The notes under the pieces are model-generated. The model did not search any database. It was given only the letters and a program-made list of their open reading frames with translations, and was not told the origin of the DNA. The position numbers and the translations under genes are program-made. From Clostridia bacterium (GTDB lineage Bacteria > Bacillota > Clostridia > Christensenellales > Aristaeellaceae), in contig JAFXBE010000009.1 of the NCBI GenBank assembly GCA_017516765.1, positions 1 to 48,084 of the forward strand: a stretch of DNA of 48,084 nucleotides. Direction: 5' to 3'. This document shows positions 41,731 to 48,084 of this stretch, in pieces. The number at the start of each line of letters is the position of its first letter. The first letter of the stretch is position 1.

Positions 41731-42954
41731 ATGAATCAGTACGCCCATCGTCTGTCCGATTGCACACTGACCCTCAGGGATGCACAGGGGAATATTATGC
41801 CCGGCCGCAAGGTGCAGGCAGAGCTGACCCGCCACGAGTTTCTTTTTGGCTGCGGCTGCTTCTGGCTGCAGGAGCTGCTGGATCCGGCAACGCCGCCCCA
41901 GCTGAAGGAGAAATATCAGAAATACTGGGAGACCTGGAAAGAGGTTTTCAACTACGCCACCTTGCCCTTCTATCAGGGCCGTTACGAGCCCAGAGAGGGT
42001 GTAACCCGTGAAGAAACCACCCTGCGCTCTGCCAAGTACCTGAAGGAGCGGGGGTTTACCGTGAAGGGCCATCCCCTGTGCTGGCATACCGCTTCTGCCC
42101 TGTGGCTGCTGGAAAAGGATAATCAGGCTGTGCTGGAAAACCAGCTGGCCCGCATCCGCCGTGAGATCGGTGCCTTCCACGATTACATCACCCTCTGGGA
42201 TGTGATCAACGAAGTGGTCATCATGCCCATTTTCGAGAAGCAGGAAAACGCCATTACCCGTCTGTGTCAGGAAATGGGACGTGTGCCGCTGGTCAAGGCC
42301 GTCTTTGACATGGCCCGGCAGATGGATCCCAACGCCACCCTGCTCCTGAACGACTTCAACACCAGCGAGAATTATCGTCAGCTCATCGAAGACTGCCTTG
42401 CCGCAGGCGTACCCATCGATGTGATCGGCATCCAGTCCCACCAGCACCAGGGCTTCTGGGGCATGGAAAAGCTGGAGGAGGTGCTGGCCCGTTTCGAAAA
42501 ATTCGGCAAGCCCATGCACTTTACCGAGAACACCTTCGTTTCCGGCGATCTGATGCCCGCCCATATCGTTGACCTGAACGACTGGCAGGTACCCGAGTGG
42601 CCCACCACCCCCGAGGGAGAGGATCGTCAGGCGCGTGATGTACTCACCATGGTGGATCGTCTCTTCGCCCATCCTCAGGTGGAAGCCTTCACCAACTGGG
42701 ATTTTGAAGACGGCGCATGGCTGGGCGCTCCCTCCGGTCTGGTGCGCAAGGACGGCACTGTGAAGCCTGCCTACGAGGCATTGAAGCAGCGTGTCCGCAA
42801 GGATTGGCACACCTCCCTTACCCTGATGACCGATGAGAACGGCCAGTGCCGGGTGGAGGGCTTCCGCGGGCAGTACAGCCTTGTGTGCGACGGCATGGAG
42901 GCTGCCTTTACCCTCAATAAGACCGACAAGGAACAGACCATCACCCTCGGCTGA
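41731..42954 (+). CDS. Intracellular GH10 endo-beta-1,4-xylanase
   Basis: 407 residues with CAGGAGG before ATG and no signal peptide. The GH10 barrel shows KGHPLCWH, the acid/base Glu161 in WDVINEV, IGIQSHQH, and the nucleophile Glu266 in HFTENTF (most members have TELD here). Short beta strands before and after the barrel (TLTLRDAQGNIMPGRKVQAE and TLMTDENGQCRVEGFRG) may pack together as an Ig-like domain. Lack of a signal suggests a cytoplasmic enzyme that cleaves imported xylo-oligosaccharides, similar in logic to intracellular GH10 xylanases of Geobacillus. This supports xylan-derived oligosaccharides as the cargo of the divergent transporter. Confidence 0.92.
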   Translation: MNQYAHRLSDCTLTLRDAQGNIMPGRKVQAELTRHEFLFGCGCFWLQELLDPATPPQLKEKYQKYWETWKEVFNYATLPFYQGRYEPREGVTREETTLRSAKYLKERGFTVKGHPLCWHTASALWLLEKDNQAVLENQLARIRREIGAFHDYITLWDVINEVVIMPIFEKQENAITRLCQEMGRVPLVKAVFDMARQMDPNATLLLNDFNTSENYRQLIEDCLAAGVPIDVIGIQSHQHQGFWGMEKLEEVLARFEKFGKPMHFTENTFVSGDLMPAHIVDLNDWQVPEWPTTPEGEDRQARDVLTMVDRLFAHPQVEAFTNWDFEDGAWLGAPSGLVRKDGTVKPAYEALKQRVRKDWHTSLTLMTDENGQCRVEGFRGQYSLVCDGMEAAFTLNKTDKEQTITLG

Positions 42955-42964
42955 TTTTCCCTGT

Positions 42965-42995
42965 ACCGGAGCCGTGCATCCTGCGGCTCCGGTTT
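42965..42995 (+). terminator. Terminator of the GH10 gene
   Basis: A 10-bp stem ACCGGAGCCG/CGGCTCCGGT (42965-42974/42984-42993) followed by TT. Confidence 0.75.
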
Positions 42996-43065
42996 CTGTA
43001 AACAGGCATTTCTTCAATGCCTGCGGAATAGGATTGCAATAGCAGCAATAAGGAGGAAACGACAC

Positions 43066-43683
43066 ATGAAAGTTATGCTTGTCAACGGCAGCTCCCGGGA
43101 GCACGGCTGTACGGCGCGCGCTTTGCAGGAAGTGGCCAAAGCCCTTGAAGCGGAAGGGATCGAAACAGAAACGCTGTTCATTGGCAACCGGCCCATTGCA
43201 GATTGTCTGGCCTGCGGACAGTGCGGCAAACTGGGGCACTGCGTGCTGCAGGATGCCGCAGCCGAATTCGCTGTGCGTGCTGCCGAGTTTGACGGCTTTG
43301 TTTTTGGTTCCCCGGTCTACTATGCCCATCCCAGCGGACGGCTGCTCAGTTTTATGGATCGGGCTTTCTATGCCAATGGTGCGAATTTCCGATTCAAGCC
43401 CGCTGCAGCGGTGCTCAGTGCGCGCCGGGCAGGGAATACCGCCTCGCTGGATGTGATCATGAAGCACTTTACCATCAACGAGATGCCGGTGGTGTCCTCC
43501 AGCTACTGGAACCATGTGCATGGCAACACTCCTGCTGAGGTGGAGCAGGATCTGGAGGGCTTGCAGACCATGACCAATCTGGGCAAAAACATGGCGTGGC
43601 TGCTCAAATGTATTCAGCTTGGCAAGGAAAACAACGTTTGCCCGCCTGTAAACCGAAAGGTTTACACCAATTTTATCCGCTGA
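43066..43683 (+). CDS. Iron-sulfur flavoprotein-like (Isf-type) reductase
   Basis: 205 residues, AAGGAGG before ATG. The flavodoxin-like fold starts with VNGSSREHGCTA, a typical FMN phosphate loop. The Cys motif C-x2-C-x2-C-x5-C (CLACGQCGKLGHC) matches the compact motif that binds a 4Fe-4S cluster in iron-sulfur flavoproteins. GSPVYYAHPSG is the second FMN loop. Such proteins move electrons between ferredoxin and small acceptors, including quinones and oxygen species. The partner is unknown. A larger relative lies downstream. Confidence 0.85.
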   Translation: MKVMLVNGSSREHGCTARALQEVAKALEAEGIETETLFIGNRPIADCLACGQCGKLGHCVLQDAAAEFAVRAAEFDGFVFGSPVYYAHPSGRLLSFMDRAFYANGANFRFKPAAAVLSARRAGNTASLDVIMKHFTINEMPVVSSSYWNHVHGNTPAEVEQDLEGLQTMTNLGKNMAWLLKCIQLGKENNVCPPVNRKVYTNFIR

Positions 43684-43687
43684 TGAT

Positions 43688-43728
43688 ACGCCCCTGCATC
43701 GATAAGCTCCGGTGCAGGGGCGTTTTTT
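43688..43728 (+). terminator. Terminator of the Isf-like gene
   Basis: An 11-bp stem ACGCCCCTGCA/TGCAGGGGCGT (43688-43698/43713-43723) followed by a T run. Confidence 0.9.
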
Positions 43729-43839
43729 GCCTTGGCAGGCATTCCATCGAAAAAGCAGGAAAAAGCGTGTGTGTTATAGAAATCATTCGTTATGCAAACA
43801 AAATACCGGCAGCGTTTTGGCTGCCCCGGAGGGATAGGA

Positions 43840-45201
43840 ATGAAGATCCTTGTTGTTAACGGAAGCCCCAAGGGCGATTACAGCATCACCTTGCAAACGG
43901 CGCTGTATCTGAAAAACCGATATCCGGAGCACAGCTTTGCTGTGCTGAATGCGGGGCAGCGCATCAAAGCGCTGGAAAAGGACTTTTCGCCTGCGCTGGA
44001 AGCGATCGCCGATGCGGAGCTGCTCCTGTTTGCCTATCCGGTATACACTTTTATCGCCCCTTATCAGCTGCACCGTTTCGTGGAACTGATGAAGGAGCAC
44101 AACGCGCCCGTTTCCGGCAAATGCATGAGCCAGATCTCCACATCCAAGCACTTTTACGATGTAACGGCTCACCGGTATGTGCAGGAAAACGCGCAGGATA
44201 TGGGCATGCGGGTACTGCGGGGGCTGTCGGCGGATATGGACGATCTGCTTACCGAAAAGGGGCAGCAGGAAGCCGAGCTGTTCTTTGAACATTTGGTCTG
44301 GTCGGTGGAGCAGGGGTACTGCGAGCCTGCGCCTGCCGTTCGGGCTGCCTTTGTCCCCCAGACCGTCGAAACGGCGGCAGGCGATACGGCTGCCGAAAAG
44401 CCCGGCGATGTGGTCGTCGTGACCGATCTTCTGCCGGAGGACAAGCAGCTTGCTGCGATGATCGGCCGGTTTTGCAGCGTGATGCCCAGAAAGACCCGCA
44501 TCATCAATCTGCGGGAATACCCCTTCAAGGGCGGCTGCCTGGGCTGCTTCAACTGCGCTACTGACGGCAAGTGTATCTATCAGGACGGCTTCGATACCTA
44601 CCTGCGGGAAGTGGTGCAGAGCGGCGAAGCCATTGTCTATGCCTTCACCATCCGGGATCATTCCATGGGTGCGCAGTTCAAGCTCTACGACGACCGCCAG
44701 TTCTGCAACGGACACCGTACCGTTACGGTGGGCATGCCGGTGGGCTATCTGGTCAGCGGCGCATACCGGGAGGAGAGCAACCTGCAAACCATTCTGGAGG
44801 GTCGTGCACAAGTGGGGCAGAACCCGCTGGCGGGCATCGCCACCGATGAGACCGACCCCAACACTGCCATCGATCAGATGGCGGCAACGCTGGAGCGGAT
44901 GCTGAATACACACTATCACCAGCCCAAGAATTTTCTTGGTGTGGGCGGCATGAAGATCTTCCGGGATCTGATCTATCAGATGCAGGGTATGATGAAGGCG
45001 GATCACCGGTTCTACAAGCAGCACGGCGAGTATGATTTCCCCCAGAAAAAGAAGGGGCTCATCATGAAGATGTATCTGGTAGGCGCGCTGCTGTCCTCAC
45101 CGACGATCAAAGCCAAAATGGGCAACAAGATGAATGAGGGCATGATCGGCCCCTACCGCAAGGTGGTCGATGCCGCAGCCGGGAAGAAGGAACAGGCGTG
45201 A
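43840..45201 (+). CDS. Tandem flavodoxin-like protein, second half with Isf-type cysteine motif
   Basis: The start is the ATG at 43840 (GGAGGGATAGGA upstream), 453 residues. The N-terminal half (1-185) is flavodoxin-like with VNGSPKGDYSIT and FAYPVYTFIAP. The second half (about 195-370) is another such domain with C-x2-C-x2-C-x5-C (CLGCFNCATDGKC), as in the preceding gene. The C-terminus (about 370-453) is helical and rich in Lys and Met, perhaps membrane-associated (LIMKMYLVGALLSSP). Two flavin sites and one iron-sulfur cluster in one chain suggest intramolecular electron transfer. The redox partner is unknown. Confidence 0.8.
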   Translation: MKILVVNGSPKGDYSITLQTALYLKNRYPEHSFAVLNAGQRIKALEKDFSPALEAIADAELLLFAYPVYTFIAPYQLHRFVELMKEHNAPVSGKCMSQISTSKHFYDVTAHRYVQENAQDMGMRVLRGLSADMDDLLTEKGQQEAELFFEHLVWSVEQGYCEPAPAVRAAFVPQTVETAAGDTAAEKPGDVVVVTDLLPEDKQLAAMIGRFCSVMPRKTRIINLREYPFKGGCLGCFNCATDGKCIYQDGFDTYLREVVQSGEAIVYAFTIRDHSMGAQFKLYDDRQFCNGHRTVTVGMPVGYLVSGAYREESNLQTILEGRAQVGQNPLAGIATDETDPNTAIDQMAATLERMLNTHYHQPKNFLGVGGMKIFRDLIYQMQGMMKADHRFYKQHGEYDFPQKKKGLIMKMYLVGALLSSPTIKAKMGNKMNEGMIGPYRKVVDAAAGKKEQA

Positions 45202-45222
45202 TCACTGCCCGGGACATATAAC

Positions 45223-45258
45223 AAACCGCCGGATGGGCACACCATCCGGCGGTTTCGC
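45223..45258. terminator. Bidirectional terminator between convergent genes
   Basis: A 14-bp perfect stem AAACCGCCGGATGG/CCATCCGGCGGTTT (45223-45236/45242-45255) serves the plus-strand flavoprotein gene and the minus-strand symporter gene. Confidence 0.9.
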
Positions 45259-45270
45259 GTATGCAGTTGT

Positions 45271-46677
45271 TTATGCTTCGGCAGATCCGTTACGGTCAGC
45301 CTTGGCAGCCGCTTTTTTCTTGCGCAGCAGCACAAATACCAGCACGGACAGATAGAGGATCGCCAGCCCCAGTGTGGCAAAGCACATCGCATCGCTGCGG
45401 GAGGCGAGGGACACAAAGACCAGCATGGGCGCACCCAGAATAATGGCATAGCTGCTGCCGGATACCAGATTGTTGGCGGCGGGGGTCTTCAGCTCGGGAT
45501 CCATCTCCCGCAGCAGCAGCACGCCGGAGCCGATGGTACCGGTCAGCATGCCATACATGGAGATAAGGCCTTCTTTGGCGTAGCCTTCGTAGGTTTTGGT
45601 GCAGACCAGCTTCAGATAGAACCAGGTCGCCAATGCTCCCAGAACGACCATCAGCAGGAAGGGGATCCACAGACCGCTCAGATCTTCCAGATTGATGGAG
45701 GCGATGCCGCAGATGATCATGATATCAAAGAAGAAGCCGGATATCCGGTTCAACAGGTAGTTGTTCTGGTACTGACGGGTGATCACCTTGAATTTACGGC
45801 CCTTATCCAGCAGCATACGCATCGCCATGGCCAGCACCGAGCCAACGATGAAGTTGAAGCCCCACAGCAGGGTATTCACCGTATTGCCAAGACCGGGGGA
45901 GAGCAGCGAGATGAGGGAAGTAACGCCGTGGGTAAGCAGGTAGGTGAGCAGGTAGACCAGCAGCACCAGCGCCACCTGTACCGACAGCTTGTCGATGGAG
46001 TCGGATACGGGGATCTCGTTCTGATCCTGAAAATAATCGGCAGAAAGGTTCTCACTTTCGTGTACGCCTACCTGTCCCTTCAGGAGTCCCTTTTTTGCCC
46101 AGCGATTGAGCACGATCACGCCGACGATGCATGCGCACAGATAGCCCGCTGCCGCAATGGAGAGACCAAAGCTGCGCCCGCCGGTAAAGCCCATGGCTTC
46201 GTAGGTGATGCCGATATTGTTGGCTTGTCCGGGCCCCTGCCCGTAGCCCATGGGCAACAGCAGACCGGCTGCTTTGAACAGCCCGGGCATGAAGGTGTAG
46301 GAAAGCGCGATGGTGATCACCAGTCCCAGAATGCCCTGCACCAGATAAGTGCTTACGATGATCGCGCCGCTTTTGAAGCCAACGGACCGTCCTGCCTGGT
46401 CACCATTCTTTTCGCCTCTGCGCAGCGACATGGCGATAAAGCCCAGCGCAATGCAGTGGTAAACGAGCATTTCCAACAGGTTGGTATCGGGATGATAGAT
46501 GCCCAGATATTTCAGCAAAAGCAGCAGAAAACCGGCAAGAACGGATACGGGCATCAGCGAATTGCGGAAGAAGGGGATCCTGCGGCGCAGGATGTTTGCC
46601 AGAAGAACAGAACCCGCCAGCAGGCCCATCTGTATAATAAAGTTCCAAAGCGGCTGGTTGGCAGCGGAATAATCCAT
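45271..46677 (-). CDS. Sodium/glutamate symporter-like (GltS superfamily) transporter
   Basis: 468 residues with about 11 hydrophobic segments in two similar halves. The first half has MGYGQGPGQANNIG and the second MYGMLTGTIGSGVLLL, which fit the Gly-rich re-entrant loops of GltS-type symporters. The middle cytoplasmic loop (about 205-235) is acidic. The basic C-terminal tail ends in many Lys and Ala. The substrate may be glutamate or another carboxylate. It starts three bases behind the acyltransferase gene, an unusual operon pairing. Confidence 0.8.
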   Translation of the reverse strand: MDYSAANQPLWNFIIQMGLLAGSVLLANILRRRIPFFRNSLMPVSVLAGFLLLLLKYLGIYHPDTNLLEMLVYHCIALGFIAMSLRRGEKNGDQAGRSVGFKSGAIIVSTYLVQGILGLVITIALSYTFMPGLFKAAGLLLPMGYGQGPGQANNIGITYEAMGFTGGRSFGLSIAAAGYLCACIVGVIVLNRWAKKGLLKGQVGVHESENLSADYFQDQNEIPVSDSIDKLSVQVALVLLVYLLTYLLTHGVTSLISLLSPGLGNTVNTLLWGFNFIVGSVLAMAMRMLLDKGRKFKVITRQYQNNYLLNRISGFFFDIMIICGIASINLEDLSGLWIPFLLMVVLGALATWFYLKLVCTKTYEGYAKEGLISMYGMLTGTIGSGVLLLREMDPELKTPAANNLVSGSSYAIILGAPMLVFVSLASRSDAMCFATLGLAILYLSVLVFVLLRKKKAAAKADRNGSAEA

Positions 46678-46680
46678 TTG

Positions 46681-47841
46681 TTACCCCTCCTGTGTGTTCT
46701 GGTCGTGCTTGTATTGCCATGCCAGAACGTATTTGCGCATACAGCAGCCGGGTTGTTTGGTCTTCAGCTCGTAATAGGCTCCGTCCCAGGAAAAAATGAG
46801 GCGGTTGGTGCGCACGATCGCCATATTGCTGATGCTTTGCAGCGCCATCCGGTACTCGCCGATGCACAGGGCATCGTCCTCCAGCAGCAGTCTGCCCTGT
46901 GCGAGCAGTGTGGTGCTGTGGTCGTCATCCACTTTGATAAAGGTAACGTCATCATCGGCGATGCCGCCTTCGGGCGGAATGTAGGCATCCAGTTTGAACA
47001 TCGCCTGCTGCCAGCGATCCCAGACATCGATGGTGCGGAAAGGACGTTTTGGTTCGAAGAAGCCGGTTTCGGTAAAACGCAGATCCAAACCGCATTCCCT
47101 GCAGCGTATCCGGTCATCCTCGCTTTGCAGGCTGCCCAGATGCTTGCAGCCGGGGCAGATAAACAGCGCGGCTTCCAGATATTCGGCACGGCGTTTTCCT
47201 TTATACACAACGGGCGCGGCGGACTGTGCCGCCCATGTGTCTTCGTTTATGTCGCTGTTGATCGCCGCAAGGATCTCGTCCTTCTTCATGGTCTTCAGCT
47301 GTTCGGGAGGGTAGACGCCCACCACACCGCCGTGCATTTTGCCCCGGCGCAGTCCCTTGCCCCAACGGGGATTGGTCAGGTAGCCGCCCTCCAGCTTGTA
47401 GGTGACCAGCGTTGCACCGCTGATCTGCGCCAGCATAGCGGTAGCGGGCAGCACGGGCACGGTCTGCCCGTCCCAGGTGGTCTCGCCGGAACCGAAAATG
47501 CATACGGACTGACCGGCGCGCAACTGGCGCAGGCAGGCCATGGCGGTATCCATGCCGGTGGTTCCTTTGCGCCGCGGGATCACAGCGACCAGCCATTGGA
47601 TCAGCTTGCTGACCCAGCCCATGCGGAACAGGTGCTCACTGGCGACAAAGGCAATCTGCTGATCGCGGAAACTCAGGGAGAGCAGTAGCGGATCCCAGTT
47701 GGTAACGTGGTTGGAGATGATCAGACACGGCTCCTTGCGGGAGGCCTGATCGTGGGTATAGCCAAAACGCCGTACGAGATAAGGATGAACGAGGGCGTAC
47801 AGGATTTTCCAGAGGAAACGATGTCGTTTGTTCTGGTTCAT
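46681..47841 (-). CDS. PlsC-like acyltransferase with zinc-ribbon C-terminus
   Basis: Start at the ATG ending at 47841 (AGGAGGT upstream), 386 residues. The PlsC/LPLAT domain (about 15-200) has the N-H-x4-D motif (His45, Asp50 in NHVTNWD), FGSGETTWDG as the second block, and a third block near LEGGYLTNPRW. Residues 229-250 form a C-x2-C...C-x2-C zinc ribbon (Cys229, 232, 247, 250). The rest is beta-rich. LPLAT enzymes acylate lysophospholipids at the membrane. A zinc ribbon in such an enzyme is uncommon and might bind a regulator or a metal. Its substrate is unknown. Confidence 0.85.
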   Translation of the reverse strand: MNQNKRHRFLWKILYALVHPYLVRRFGYTHDQASRKEPCLIISNHVTNWDPLLLSLSFRDQQIAFVASEHLFRMGWVSKLIQWLVAVIPRRKGTTGMDTAMACLRQLRAGQSVCIFGSGETTWDGQTVPVLPATAMLAQISGATLVTYKLEGGYLTNPRWGKGLRRGKMHGGVVGVYPPEQLKTMKKDEILAAINSDINEDTWAAQSAAPVVYKGKRRAEYLEAALFICPGCKHLGSLQSEDDRIRCRECGLDLRFTETGFFEPKRPFRTIDVWDRWQQAMFKLDAYIPPEGGIADDDVTFIKVDDDHSTTLLAQGRLLLEDDALCIGEYRMALQSISNMAIVRTNRLIFSWDGAYYELKTKQPGCCMRKYVLAWQYKHDQNTQEG

Positions 47842-47884
47842 GGTACCTCCTGCGGATGGTAAAGAATAAATGTCTATTATCAAT

Positions 47885-47914
47885 ATCATAACCCGACAAA
47901 AGAGGTGCTGTCAA
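47885..47914 (-). promoter_or_regulatory. Promoter of the acyltransferase/symporter operon
   Basis: On the minus strand TTGACA (47909-47914) and TATGAT (47885-47890) are 18 bp apart, about 45 bp upstream of the start codon. Confidence 0.65.
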
Positions 47915-47986
47915 GAAATGATTGATGAGTGCAGGGACAGATGCTGTAGCGCTACAATACATGTTGGACAGTAAGAGAAAAGAAAA

Positions 47987-48053
47987 GAAGGATTGGCTCA
48001 TGTGGTATAGTTGAGTTGCGACACCAAACTGTACGAAAGGAGCCAAATCCTTC
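47987..48053. repeat. Imperfect inverted repeat before the transposase start
   Basis: GAAGGATTGGCTC (47987-47999) is repeated in inverted form as GAGCCAAATCCTTC (48040-48053) with one extra base. It surrounds the leader of the transposase-like frame and overlaps its ribosome binding site (AAAGGAG), so a hairpin could mask translation, as is common in insertion sequences. Confidence 0.55.
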
Positions 48054-48084
48054 ATGAAGAGCATAACACAAGACATGAGGTATA
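48054..48084 (+). CDS. Transposase, first 10 codons only (possibly IS481-like)
   Basis: ATG at 48054 after AAAGGAG reads MKSITQDMRY and runs off the window. I recall clostridial IS481-like transposases that begin in a very similar way, with a helix-turn-helix next. The rest of the element, its ends and intactness cannot be seen. Confidence 0.45.
   Translation, partial: MKSITQDMRY

Noticed and set aside
47636..48076. 146-residue minus-strand frame at the right edge
   Set aside because: It overlaps the acyltransferase gene in another frame and runs through its promoter and the transposase leader; no ribosome binding site.

Overview
The window is an accessory-rich chromosomal stretch of an anaerobic, moderately high-GC Clostridia (Firmicutes). 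The clues are GGAGG-type ribosome binding sites, sigma-A promoters of the TTGACA/TATAAT type, CCA-encoding tRNA genes, a flavodiiron protein, a TM1266-type regulator, CUT1 sugar importers without their own ATPase, and a large set of plant-polysaccharide enzymes. A gut or rumen member near Christensenellales/Oscillospirales would fit, but that is inference from gene content only.

Left part (1-19 kb). The first 146 bases form a cluster of hairpins that looks like the end of an IS200/IS605-type element, possibly the 3' part of a TnpB-associated omega RNA. Then come an unusual L,D-transpeptidase/CapA fusion, a secreted DUF3472-like protein, a diguanylate cyclase with a divergent small unknown gene, a cytoplasmic GH3 glycosidase, a secreted SGNH esterase, a diaminopropionate ammonia-lyase/RidA pair, an exported SH3/peptidoglycan-binding protein with six repeats and a Cys/His-containing C-terminal domain, and a 1469-residue pectinase that fuses a PL9 pectate lyase to a CE12 acetylesterase.

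Middle (19-26.5 kb). A minus-strand operon encodes a TM1266-family regulator and a complete NMT1/TauA-type ABC importer. It is preceded by a promoter and a roughly 190-nt structured leader. The leader holds a 10-bp long-range helix, a tiny translatable ORF and an intrinsic terminator whose two arms are both complementary to an upstream segment, which makes it a strong candidate riboswitch or attenuator of a class I do not recognise. Next to it are a PucR/CdaR-type regulator with an S41 protease, two tRNA-Ser genes (anticodons TGA and GCT), an unknown small protein and a flavodiiron protein.

Right part (26.6-48 kb). A nine-gene minus-strand operon (26.6-40.0 kb) carries two solute-binding proteins, two permease pairs, a DUF5696 membrane-anchored protein, a YIP1-family membrane protein and an NHL/TPR beta-propeller protein. 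One permease has an extra GRAM/PH-like N-terminal domain and one binding protein has carbohydrate-binding-like modules. It lies divergent from an AraC regulator, which is followed by a signal-less GH10 xylanase. The simplest reading is uptake of plant oligosaccharides, possibly xylan-derived, with cytoplasmic hydrolysis by GH10 and the GH3 enzyme, and energy from a shared MsmX-type ATPase encoded elsewhere. Two iron-sulfur-flavoprotein-like genes, a PlsC-like acyltransferase with a zinc ribbon, a GltS-like symporter and the first codons of an apparent transposase finish the window.

The best candidates for something undescribed are the nine-gene transport/surface operon with its unusual fusions and the TM1266/ABC leader RNA.
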